From: Lachnospiraceae bacterium
GTDB lineage: Bacteria; Bacillota; Clostridia; Lachnospirales; Lachnospiraceae
Direction of reading: 5' to 3'
Assembly (NCBI GenBank): GCA_017958585.1
Contig: JAGDCK010000144.1
Location: 1-31,710 of the forward strand
Length of the DNA: 31,710 nucleotides
Positions 24,442 to 31,635 of this stretch are shown here, piece after piece (within the stretch, counting starts at the first letter, position 1; every line of letters starts with the position of its first letter). Below the pieces are notes generated by a model. That model saw nothing but the letters and a program-made list of their open reading frames with translations, searched no databases and had not been told where the DNA came from. Position numbers and translations under genes: made by a program.

Positions 24442-25503
24442 TTAACCCTTGATACCGCCGTCAAATCTTCCTGCCGCTCCGGTAACTGCGTCCTCCAGAA
24501 GTGACAGTTCCCACCTGTCACTTACATACCCTAAGAGGATGCTGCTTTTTTTGCATTCGCCGGGGCCTATATACTGCAATTCACCGTCTATGGCATTCTG
24601 GCGAACAGAATTCGGCCTTGTCTTACATGGCTCTATGGAATACATGGGCTCTGTGATATTTCTCTTTGCTATCAGAGATCTTGGAAAAATGTCAAGTTCT
24701 CTTAAAAGCACGGCGCCCATGTCCTTTTCTTTGTTTATAAGCATCTCCATTGTAACATTTTTATATTGGTCTGTTAAATCTTTGTAAGGCTGAAGGCTTT
24801 TTATTCCGTAATCTGCCTCCACCCGTTCCGGAATGTACTGATAGCACCTTATAGGGTCGAGTTTTTGATCAAAGGGCAGTATCATGCAGGGATCCTCCTC
24901 AGCCGGTGCACTGTCCCTTAAAAACATCCTGCTCTTTCTGACCGGAAGAAGGTATCTTCCCCCTTCTTTTAAAAAGCTTCCGCCAAGCTGCACATGGTAA
25001 CCGTCGTCAAGGGGAAGAGTTTTGTCAGTCAGATTTTCTATCAAATCCTCTCTGTACAGGAACGTTCCCGATTTGTATGTAATGTAGCGCACTGTCTTTT
25101 TGTACTCAGGCTTTTTATCGTACCCTTTTATATAAAGGCTTGCAGAAACCGTGATCTTTTCATCATCCTCCAGATACTTTACCGATTCGGGATCCGCAGG
25201 CGAATAGGCACCTGTCCCGTGGACGGTCCTCACTTCATCGGGAGTTCCGAACACTTCCGGCCCAAGGCTTGCCACTGCGCAGTAAAATCCGGCATCCCAT
25301 CCTCCTTCAGCTTTTAAGTCAACACTGTCAGGATGAAGAAGCGCTTCTTCCGTCCTCTCCCAGCTCATCTTATTTCCGTCTACGAAGATCTCTCCCACAT
25401 CCATCCCTCTCTCCGGGATAAATGTAAATGAGAGGCGTCCTCCCGAAACTTTGTATATATTTAACTCTCGTCCGAATCTGTCTTTTACTGTTTTCCTTTC
25501 CAT
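24442..25503 (-). CDS. DUF4432 protein, galactose mutarotase-like fold
   Basis: A 353-residue protein related to aldose 1-epimerases. Typical elements are the FIPERGMDVGEI segment near residue 30, the GLP-like EGGWDAGFYCAVASLG, the central DDGYHVQLGG (equivalent to the catalytic His region of mutarotases) and YSIEPCKTRPN near the C-terminus. It probably interconverts or binds sugar anomers inside the cell; no reaction is proven for the family. The start at 25503 has a perfect GGAGGAATT ribosome site, in preference to an ATG five codons upstream. It is the first gene of the kinase/regulator operon, which links sugar handling and sensing. Confidence 0.82.
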   Translation of the reverse strand: MERKTVKDRFGRELNIYKVSGGRLSFTFIPERGMDVGEIFVDGNKMSWERTEEALLHPDSVDLKAEGGWDAGFYCAVASLGPEVFGTPDEVRTVHGTGAYSPADPESVKYLEDDEKITVSASLYIKGYDKKPEYKKTVRYITYKSGTFLYREDLIENLTDKTLPLDDGYHVQLGGSFLKEGGRYLLPVRKSRMFLRDSAPAEEDPCMILPFDQKLDPIRCYQYIPERVEADYGIKSLQPYKDLTDQYKNVTMEMLINKEKDMGAVLLRELDIFPRSLIAKRNITEPMYSIEPCKTRPNSVRQNAIDGELQYIGPGECKKSSILLGYVSDRWELSLLEDAVTGAAGRFDGGIKG

Positions 25504-25587
25504 AATTCCTCCGATCATGACACATACTAATACTAGGATAACCTCTTAGTTACTGTTGCTTAATACCGGGCAGATGCCAAACCTTGG

Positions 25588-25652
25588 AATATTTTGACCT
25601 TCAGGGAAATTGTCCCTTTTTTTTGCGGGTCTTTGTTGTAATATTTTGACCT
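25588..25652 (-). promoter_or_regulatory. 13-bp direct repeats, 52 bp apart (regulator sites)
   Basis: AATATTTTGACCT occurs at 25588-25600 and again, without mismatch, at 25640-25652. The 52-bp period is five helical turns, placing both on one face of DNA. The nearer copy is 85-97 bp before the DUF4432 start. The same core and spacing recur before the transporter operon. Confidence 0.6.
25603..25624 (+). terminator. Short hairpin with T-run between the repeats
   Basis: AGGGA (25603-25607), a 5-base loop and TCCCT (25613-25617) are followed by T8 (25617-25624). It is shaped like a small plus-strand terminator, but no gene upstream on that strand would use it; the stem is only 5 bp. Confidence 0.3.
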
Positions 25653-25753
25653 GTTCTGTAATTTATTGTCCATATGCGCCGGATTCCTCCCGAAGTTTTT
25701 ATCCACTTACTTATTCGAAGCACGACAGGGATTTGCTGTTTTTTTAATTGCTC

Positions 25754-25782
25754 TTGAATTATATTTCACACAAGTGTACCAT
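25754..25782 (+). promoter_or_regulatory. Candidate promoter of the 25806-29239 operon
   Basis: TTGAAT (-35, 25754-25759, 4/6) and TACCAT (-10, 25777-25782, 4/6) are 17 bases apart, giving a start near 25789 and a leader just long enough to include the GGGGAGGATATTTTC ribosome site. Confidence 0.4.
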
Positions 25783-25805
25783 CTAATTCAGGGGAGGATA
25801 TTTTC

Positions 25806-26462
25806 ATGAGATCACATAAATTCCTGCTGGGTTTTCTGACCATTGTATCGATCATATCGCTGAGTGTCATCGGCGTTTCCTTATATTATATTTTCATAAA
25901 AGACAAGTCACCATACATAGGCACCTGGGTCCGGGAGCAAAAGATAACCAACATGGTTCGCGGCAAAATGGATGCCTGGCTCTGGGAGGCGGATCTTAAA
26001 ATCTTCGTAGATTATCCCACTGACAATGTGACAGTTGACATGATCGTGACCTTTGACAGGTCCGGAAATATCACTGTAAAATCCGACAAAAAATCCTTTG
26101 ACTCCGCATCTGAAGTTGCTTCAAAGATAGGCGAGGCAGCTCTCACGGATTTTTTGACAAAAAGGCTGGCGGCCGCAGGCACTGACGTCTCTTCCCTTAA
26201 CACGGACGTAAACCTGTTACTGGAGGAAGCCCTCGGCATGTCCGTAGCCGAATATATGTCTGAGTACGGGCCAAAGATCATGCCTGATGCAGAGGAGGTT
26301 GATGCGCTCTTTGCAGGAACTTACACCTACAGAGAGGAAGACGGAAGACTGATCATCACAGACACAGATACCGGCGAAGAAAAGACGGCAACCTACGTGG
26401 TGGACGATGACAAAATGGTCATCACCACCGGCAGGGAAACTTATATTTACAGCAAAAAATAG
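25806..26462 (+). CDS. Membrane-anchored extracytoplasmic protein, unknown function
   Basis: A 218-residue protein not matched to a named family. One N-terminal helix (about 7-30) with SPase-like features is followed by a soluble part. The PYIGTWVREQK segment directly after the helix and the C-terminal repeating beta pattern (GTYTYREEDGRLIITDTDTG, then YVVDDDKMVITTG) resemble small lipocalin-like or DUF5640-type beta domains in which 'tolerant' strands alternate with turns; the middle (about 100-165) is helical. The start has a strong GGGGAGGATATTTTC ribosome site. It is the first gene of an apparent operon with a D,D-carboxypeptidase, so a role at the cell envelope is plausible but unproven. 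Confidence 0.75.
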   Translation: MRSHKFLLGFLTIVSIISLSVIGVSLYYIFIKDKSPYIGTWVREQKITNMVRGKMDAWLWEADLKIFVDYPTDNVTVDMIVTFDRSGNITVKSDKKSFDSASEVASKIGEAALTDFLTKRLAAAGTDVSSLNTDVNLLLEEALGMSVAEYMSEYGPKIMPDAEEVDALFAGTYTYREEDGRLIITDTDTGEEKTATYVVDDDKMVITTGRETYIYSKK

Positions 26463-26489
26463 TTCGGGGATTTACAGGCGGTGAATATA

Positions 26490-27989
26490 GTGAAAATAAA
26501 AACCAAGATCATTACATCATTAAAATACATCTGCATATTTATCCTGACAGTCTGCATCACATTTGCCATGCCGCTTACTGCGGAGGCTACCCTTGAGACC
26601 TATCCGGAATATCTTCGAAACATCCCGGTATCCATCGTGGGCTCCTCAGAGGGAAATGTAAAAGCAGTGGATTTAAACTATGATGAAAATACATATATTT
26701 CCATGCGGGATATGGCCGAGCTCCTAAACGCTACACAAAAAGCTTTTGACATTAAAGTGACTTACAATTCCGTTTCCGTCACATCCGGTGTGCCATATGA
26801 AATAAAGGGGGGCGAAAATGTTCCCTTTGCTTCAAATCTTCGGGATGAAAAGGATGATCCCTATAACAGAAAGAAAAACGCTTTTAGCATAGATGAGAAA
26901 GAAGTAAGCTACTATACCATAATCCACAAAAACAGCGAGGGCGTGTACGACTGCTATATCACCCCCGGGGACTTTGCCCTTTTGCTTGATATTGATATGT
27001 GGTACAACGGGGATGTACTAAATGCAGATCCCGACTCTGCCCTGAATTTAAATCTGAAGGACCTTGAGGCTGACGGATATTTTGAGGGGATGAATGCCGT
27101 TCTTTTAGGTGATGCGTCATCGGGTGAGGTCATTTATGAATATAACGGCGACCTTTCTTTCCCCCTTGCAAGCATCACAAAGCTCATGACCTATGCCGTT
27201 GTGATGGATGCTGTGACAGGTGGCAGGATCTCACTTGACACTGTTGTCACTTTTTCAGAAAACGTGGAAAAACTCTCCTATTCGGTGGACCATGCCTTTC
27301 ATATGCAGGCCGGGGATACGGCCACTTTGGAGGATCTCATATATGGATCCCTCATGCAGTCCAGCAACGAATGCAGCCTTGCTCTGGCGGAGGCAGTTAG
27401 CGGAAGCGAGGAAAGATTCGTTGAAGCCATGAATCTAAAGGCCGCAGAACTTGGAATGAGTGACGGGACTTTCTTTTACAACTGTAACGGTCTTCCCGTA
27501 TTTTCAGGTGGCGTCTTCTCCGGAAAAAAACAGAACCATATCACGGCAGAGGACCTGTTCATCCTGTCAAACTACCTGCTTTCAGTCTACCCCAGGATCA
27601 CAGAGATCACCGCTTGCTCCGAAAAATATCTGGAGAGCATGAGCCGCACCGTTATGAATTCAAATCCTATGTTAAAAAATGTGGATGATGTGGTAGGACT
27701 TAAAACAGGCACCACTAACAAGGCGGGAAGCTGCCTCGTAAGCGCAAAAAAAGTCTCCGTAAACAGTGAAAACCGCTATATTGTTGCAATAGTACTCGGC
27801 GCCGAGGACGGAGCTTTCAGAAATAATGTGTCACAGACGCTTCTATCCTACGGCACAAAAGTATTACAGGCGGGAGACGGAGGACTTTTAGACGGAGCTT
27901 CCCATATAGACGGCGGGGCAGAGAGCAAAAAAATACCCCGTGACGCAGAGAGCCTGGCAAGACTTATAGTCAGAAAAACAATTAAGTAA
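26490..27989 (+). CDS. Serine D-Ala-D-Ala carboxypeptidase-like protein (DacF/S11 type)
   Basis: A secreted penicillin-binding-type serine hydrolase of 499 residues. After a signal peptide (KYICIFILTVCITFAMPLTAEA) there is a region of about 140 residues whose YISMRDMAELLNATQ block resembles the copper amine oxidase N-terminal domain. The S11 peptidase domain has all three active-site motifs: SITK (catalytic Ser228, Lys231), SSN (291-293) and KTGT (405-408). No C-terminal amphipathic anchor is evident. I choose the GTG at 26490 because AGGCGGTG, 7/8 complementary to the anti-SD, lies 6 bases before it; the GTG at 26481 lies inside that site. Confidence 0.88.
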   Translation: MKIKTKIITSLKYICIFILTVCITFAMPLTAEATLETYPEYLRNIPVSIVGSSEGNVKAVDLNYDENTYISMRDMAELLNATQKAFDIKVTYNSVSVTSGVPYEIKGGENVPFASNLRDEKDDPYNRKKNAFSIDEKEVSYYTIIHKNSEGVYDCYITPGDFALLLDIDMWYNGDVLNADPDSALNLNLKDLEADGYFEGMNAVLLGDASSGEVIYEYNGDLSFPLASITKLMTYAVVMDAVTGGRISLDTVVTFSENVEKLSYSVDHAFHMQAGDTATLEDLIYGSLMQSSNECSLALAEAVSGSEERFVEAMNLKAAELGMSDGTFFYNCNGLPVFSGGVFSGKKQNHITAEDLFILSNYLLSVYPRITEITACSEKYLESMSRTVMNSNPMLKNVDDVVGLKTGTTNKAGSCLVSAKKVSVNSENRYIVAIVLGAEDGAFRNNVSQTLLSYGTKVLQAGDGGLLDGASHIDGGAESKKIPRDAESLARLIVRKTIK

Positions 27990-28018
27990 TATCTTAAGAG
28001 GAATACATTTATCAACCT

Positions 28019-29239
28019 ATGGCAAAAAACAATCCGGTCTTTACAAAAAGCATGAGAAAAACTCATACCATATATATGCCCGACATGCTGCATTATCACA
28101 ACGATCTCTTATGCGCAGCCTTTAAGTACGGAGGATATAACCTTAGTATCGTTCCTGAGACGGACAAAGTGCCGGGGGAACTCCTGTCCCTAATAAATTC
28201 AGGGTATTGCACCTGTGCCATGGACATCATAGGAAACCTCATGGCTTTCATAAAAAGCGGTAAGATCGACGTGGAACGGACTGCCGTGCTTGAGCCCCAG
28301 GCCGGCGGAGCCTGCAGAGCCGGAAATTACTATAATCTGATCATAATGTGCCTCCACAGGCTTGGATATAACATTCCGGTCCTCTCCCTGAATTTTTCCG
28401 GATTGGAATCCCATCCCGGATTTAAGATAAACCTGAAAATGTTTTTGGGTGCCGTGGCTGCAGTCTGCTACGGGGATCTCCTGCAGACCCTTTATCAGCA
28501 GACTCTTTGCTATGAAAAAAATACCGGCGAGACAAACGCTCTATACGACAAATGGATAAAAAAGCTCGCCTCTGATATTGAAGAAGGCAAAAATCTCCTT
28601 TTCCGAAAAAAGATCTACGAGGCCATCGTCTCGGAATTTCTTTCCATAGAGCGCTTTTCAAAAGATGAAAAACCTCTTAAAAAAGTCGGCATCGTCGGAG
28701 AGATATATGTAAAATGTTCACACACGGGCAATCGCCATCTGGAAGACTTTCTCCATGAAAACGGAATGGAGTTTCGCTCCGAAGGTTTCATAAATTATTG
28801 TATATATGTACTTTTTACGGAACTTAAATCTACTAAGTTAAACCGCGGATCCTTTATATATTCTCTGGCGTTGAAGGCGCTGATAAAGCACTTTATCAAA
28901 ATGCATTCAGTGATCAGAAAGTCTCTCGCAGGGGGCGGGTATCTCCCTGACGGAAACTTTTATGACATGAAAGAAAAAGCTGCAAAGCTCCTTAGCGAGT
29001 ATTACAATATCGGCGATGGATGGCTGGTCGTGGCGGAGGCTATGGATATGCTGGAACAGGGATATGACAAGATCCTGATCGTGCATCCCTTCGGATGTCT
29101 CGTAAGTCATGTGGCTGAGAGGGGTGTCATAAAAAAGCTAAGGGAAATGTATCCGAATGCCAATATTAATTCCATCGAATATGATTATGACCAGTCCAAA
29201 ACCCTACGGGAGAGCCGTATACTCCTCGCCACAAACTAG
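28019..29239 (+). CDS. COG3581-type protein related to 2-hydroxyacyl-CoA dehydratase activases
   Basis: A 406-residue protein matching the C-terminal part of large acyl-CoA dehydratase activase-related (YjiL/HgdC-like) proteins. The family pattern GGACRAGNYYN (Cys99) and the closing HPFGCLVSHVAERGVIKKL with IEYDYDQS are visible; additional cysteines at 64 and 66 (YCTC) may help bind an iron-sulfur cluster. The ATPase half found in the full-length relatives is absent, so it is a stand-alone form of unknown function. The ATG at 28019 lacks a well-spaced ribosome site. An in-frame ATT at 28007 lies 5 bases after AAGAGG and could be the true start, adding four residues. It follows the carboxypeptidase gene by 29 bases. 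Confidence 0.8.
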   Translation: MAKNNPVFTKSMRKTHTIYMPDMLHYHNDLLCAAFKYGGYNLSIVPETDKVPGELLSLINSGYCTCAMDIIGNLMAFIKSGKIDVERTAVLEPQAGGACRAGNYYNLIIMCLHRLGYNIPVLSLNFSGLESHPGFKINLKMFLGAVAAVCYGDLLQTLYQQTLCYEKNTGETNALYDKWIKKLASDIEEGKNLLFRKKIYEAIVSEFLSIERFSKDEKPLKKVGIVGEIYVKCSHTGNRHLEDFLHENGMEFRSEGFINYCIYVLFTELKSTKLNRGSFIYSLALKALIKHFIKMHSVIRKSLAGGGYLPDGNFYDMKEKAAKLLSEYYNIGDGWLVVAEAMDMLEQGYDKILIVHPFGCLVSHVAERGVIKKLREMYPNANINSIEYDYDQSKTLRESRILLATN

Positions 29240-29378
29240 CCTGTATATAAAGCATGCTCTGATAAATCAGAGTGACGGGCTTTCCTTTGACAGATCGATC
29301 TTTGAAAAGTGCATCCCTGCTTGCCTTGTCGATCAGGTTTTTTATTTCATATCTCTTAAATGTATTCTGATATGCCAT
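29166..29378 (-). pseudogene. Remnant of VTC-domain polyphosphate polymerase gene
   Basis: After a strong GAGAGGTGAACAG ribosome site an ATG at 29378 opens MAYQNTFKRYEIKNLIDKAS. This matches the conserved N-terminus of bacterial VTC-domain (polyphosphate polymerase) proteins, which characteristically start with FKRYEIKYLI. The similarity ends after about 25-30 residues and the frame then stops at 29166, inside the convergent COG3581 gene. Full proteins have about 230-260 residues, so only the 5' end survives. It lies just downstream of the por terminator and is probably no longer functional. Family recognition rests on this short block only. Confidence 0.55.
29239..29288 (+). terminator. Possible terminator of the 25806-29239 operon
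   Basis: An inner stem CTCTGA/TCAGAG with TAAA loop (29257-29272) is enclosed by GCCTG/CGGGC (29239-29243 and 29276-29280), followed by TTTCCTTT. The T-run is interrupted, so this is a moderate candidate. Confidence 0.4.
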
Positions 29379-29394
29379 CTGTTCACCTCTCCGG

Positions 29395-29433
29395 AAAAAA
29401 TAAAGGTTCCGGGACATAAGTCTCGAAACCTTT
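29395..29433 (-). terminator. Strong terminator of the por operon
   Basis: On the minus strand AAAGGTTTCGAGAC and GTCCCGGAACCTTT (plus positions 29402-29415 and 29420-29433) form a 14-position stem with one mismatch and a TTAT loop, followed by six U. It is about 70 bases past the porB stop. Confidence 0.88.
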
Positions 29434-29500
29434 GATCGTCCTGTTTAGGACACGTTAATCTAAATTTTTTAATGCGCAACAGAGTTCACTTTTAGTTCAA

Positions 29501-30439
29501 TTACATTTCACACTTTGCACACAATTCTTCCCAGCGCTTGTCGACTTCTGCCTGGAAAGCTTCCAGCAGATCCTCGTTGCCGGCTTTGAAAAGATGTTTG
29601 AATCTCTTCTGTGGACGAAGGAAATCTTCCACAGGAAGTTTCTTCTTTGGTTCATAAGTAAGATGCCACTTTCCGTCCACTACTTCAAACAGTGGCCAGT
29701 AGCAGCTTTCAACCGCCATCTTGCAGATGTTCATAAGCTCTGAGGTCTCATATCCCCATCCTCTGGGGCAGGGACTCATGACATTTAAGAATGCTGCTCC
29801 GGGAGTATAAATCGCCTTCTCAGCCTTTGTATGAATGTCCTTGAAATTTGAAGTGTACGTTGTCTGAGCCACATAGGGAATGTGATGCTCTGCCATGATG
29901 GCTGCCAGGTCTTTCCTGATCTGAACCTTACCGTTTGACACCTTGCCCGCAGGAGTAGTGGTGGTATCTGCAAACTGAGGCGTAGCGGATGAACGCTGTG
30001 TTCCGGTGTTCATATATGCACCGTTGTCATAGCATACATAAACCATGTCATGGCCTCTCTCCATGGCTCCTGACAATGACTGAAGACCGATATCATATGT
30101 ACCGCCGTCTCCGCCGAAGGTGATGAATTTATATGTTTCATCCAGCTTGCCACGTTTCTTAAGCACATGATAAGCTGTCTCAACACCGGAAAGTGTTGCG
30201 CCGGCATTTTCAAAAGCATTATGAATATAACTGTCTTTGTATGCTGTATAAGGATACATGTAGGATGAAACCTCCAGGCATCCTGTGGCATTTCCGATAA
30301 CAGCCTTATCTTCCTCGTGAAGAGCACGGAGCACTGCACGAACCGCAATGGTACCGCCACAGCCTGCACACATTCTGTGTCCCGGAGCCAGTCGCTCGGG
30401 TTTTTCCATTACTTCTTTAAAATTATATGGCTTTTCCAT
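29501..30439 (-). CDS. porB: Pyruvate:ferredoxin oxidoreductase beta subunit
   Basis: A 312-residue subunit that binds thiamine diphosphate and a [4Fe-4S] cluster; it decarboxylates pyruvate (or another 2-oxo acid) to acetyl-CoA and passes electrons to ferredoxin. The cluster cysteines are visible at CAGCGG (24 and 27), GNATGCLEV and SPCPRGWG; the TPP/Mg site is GGDGGTYDIGLQSL with DNGAYMNTG. Length is usual for PorB. The ATG overlaps the original porA stop (TAATG), so translation was coupled to porA before the amber interruption there. A strong terminator follows. It is likely central to fermentation if porA is functional. Confidence 0.93.
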   Translation of the reverse strand: MEKPYNFKEVMEKPERLAPGHRMCAGCGGTIAVRAVLRALHEEDKAVIGNATGCLEVSSYMYPYTAYKDSYIHNAFENAGATLSGVETAYHVLKKRGKLDETYKFITFGGDGGTYDIGLQSLSGAMERGHDMVYVCYDNGAYMNTGTQRSSATPQFADTTTTPAGKVSNGKVQIRKDLAAIMAEHHIPYVAQTTYTSNFKDIHTKAEKAIYTPGAAFLNVMSPCPRGWGYETSELMNICKMAVESCYWPLFEVVDGKWHLTYEPKKKLPVEDFLRPQKRFKHLFKAGNEDLLEAFQAEVDKRWEELCAKCEM

Positions 30440-31635
30440 TATTCTTCCTCCCTGCTTCTGAGTCCGATGTATTTATACATGTCTTTAACCACATGGGTTT
30501 TTGCCATTTCTTCCAGGTTATCATAAACCTCTTCGAAATCCTGCACTCTGATATCACGTCCGCCGAGTCCGTAGAAGTAGTTTACAACTTCGGCATTACT
30601 CTATGCGGCAAACAGTGCTGCTCTTACCTCTGCTCCGAGAGGGCCGCTTGTGGCGGAAAACATCTCGGAACGATCCATGATGGCGATGGCTTTGCAGTTT
30701 TTCAGTGCCTCTGCGATCTCTTCTTCAGGGAAGGGACGGAAAACTCTTATCTTTATGAGACCAACCTTTTTGCCGGTCTCCTGTCTGATCTTTTCGATGG
30801 CAGCTTTACATGTACCTGCTGCGGAACCGATTATCACGATGGCATATTCGGCATCTTCCATGAGATACTCTTCAAAGAATCCGTACTTTCTGCCGGTCAT
30901 CTCCTCGAATTTCTTTGCAACTTCAAGGATCACTTCTCTGGCATTTATCATGGCCTGTCTCTGGCTTCTCTTTGACTCCATGTAATAATTGGACACCGCA
31001 TAGGGGCCCACTGCCATGGTCTCATCTTTGTTTAACAGGTAATGCTCGGGCTCATATTCTCCTACAAAAGCCTTTGCCTTATCATCCTCAACCAGGAGAA
31101 TGTTTTCAACTCCGTGGCTTGTGATAAATCCATCCTGACAGATCATGATGGGGAGATGTACTCTCTTGTCCTCGGCGATAGGATATGCCTGAAGGAAATT
31201 GTCATATACTTCCTGATTGCTCTCGGCATAGATCTGGATCCAGCCTGTATCTCTTGCACCCATGGAATCGGAGTGATCGGCATTGATATTGATGGGACCT
31301 GTGAGGGCTCTGTTTACCAGGGCAAGTACGATGGGAAGTCTGTCGCTTGCTGCCACATAAAGCTCCTCCCACATAAGTGCCATACCACAGGAAGATGTGG
31401 CGGTGAGGGCTCTTGCTCCCGCTGCAGATGCACCGATGGTGGCTGACATTGCAGAATGCTCACTCTCCACGTGAATAAACTCTGTGTCGATCTCTCCGTT
31501 TGCAATATATGTTGCCACATACTGAGGGATCTCTGTGGAAGGTGTGATGGGGAAAGCCGGCATTACGTCGGGGTTTATCTGTTTGATGGCATAAGCCACC
31601 GCTTCGTTACCTGATAATCTCTCTCTGATAGCCAT
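30439..31635 (-). pseudogene. porA: Pyruvate:ferredoxin oxidoreductase alpha subunit, interrupted by TAG
   Basis: The gene codes for the 2-oxoacid and CoA-binding alpha subunit. 344 residues run from MAIRERLSGNEAVAYA, through FPITPSTEIPQ and GSAAGTCKAAIEKIR, to EVRAALFAA, then meet TAG at 30601-30603. In the same frame a further 53 codons follow (SNAEVVNYFYGLGGRDIRVQ to LRSREEE) up to TAA at 30439-30441. The post-stop part has the conserved NYFYGLGGRD motif that closes normal PorA proteins of about 390-400 residues. Thus the TAG is a single premature stop removing the last 53 residues. It may be a real nonsense mutation, a sequence error, or read-through. The gene is preceded by porD with a TAAATG junction. 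Confidence 0.88.

Larger units (their letters stand above)
25504..25805. promoter_or_regulatory. 302-bp divergent control region
   Basis: This gene-free stretch separates the DUF4432-kinase-regulator operon (minus) from the three-gene operon at 25806 (plus). It contains a pair of 13-bp direct repeats, a short hairpin with eight T and a plus-strand promoter, all listed separately. No convincing minus-strand sigma-A promoter was found; the best candidate is TTAAGC-N17-TATCCT, which is weak and would fit an activator-dependent promoter. Confidence 0.6.

Noticed and set aside
30601..30603. TAG in porA as a recoded amber codon (for example pyrrolysine)
   Set aside because: TAG is the ordinary stop of at least eight other genes here (for instance those ending at 12001, 13167, 15596, 18701, 26462 and 29239), and no pyl genes are visible.
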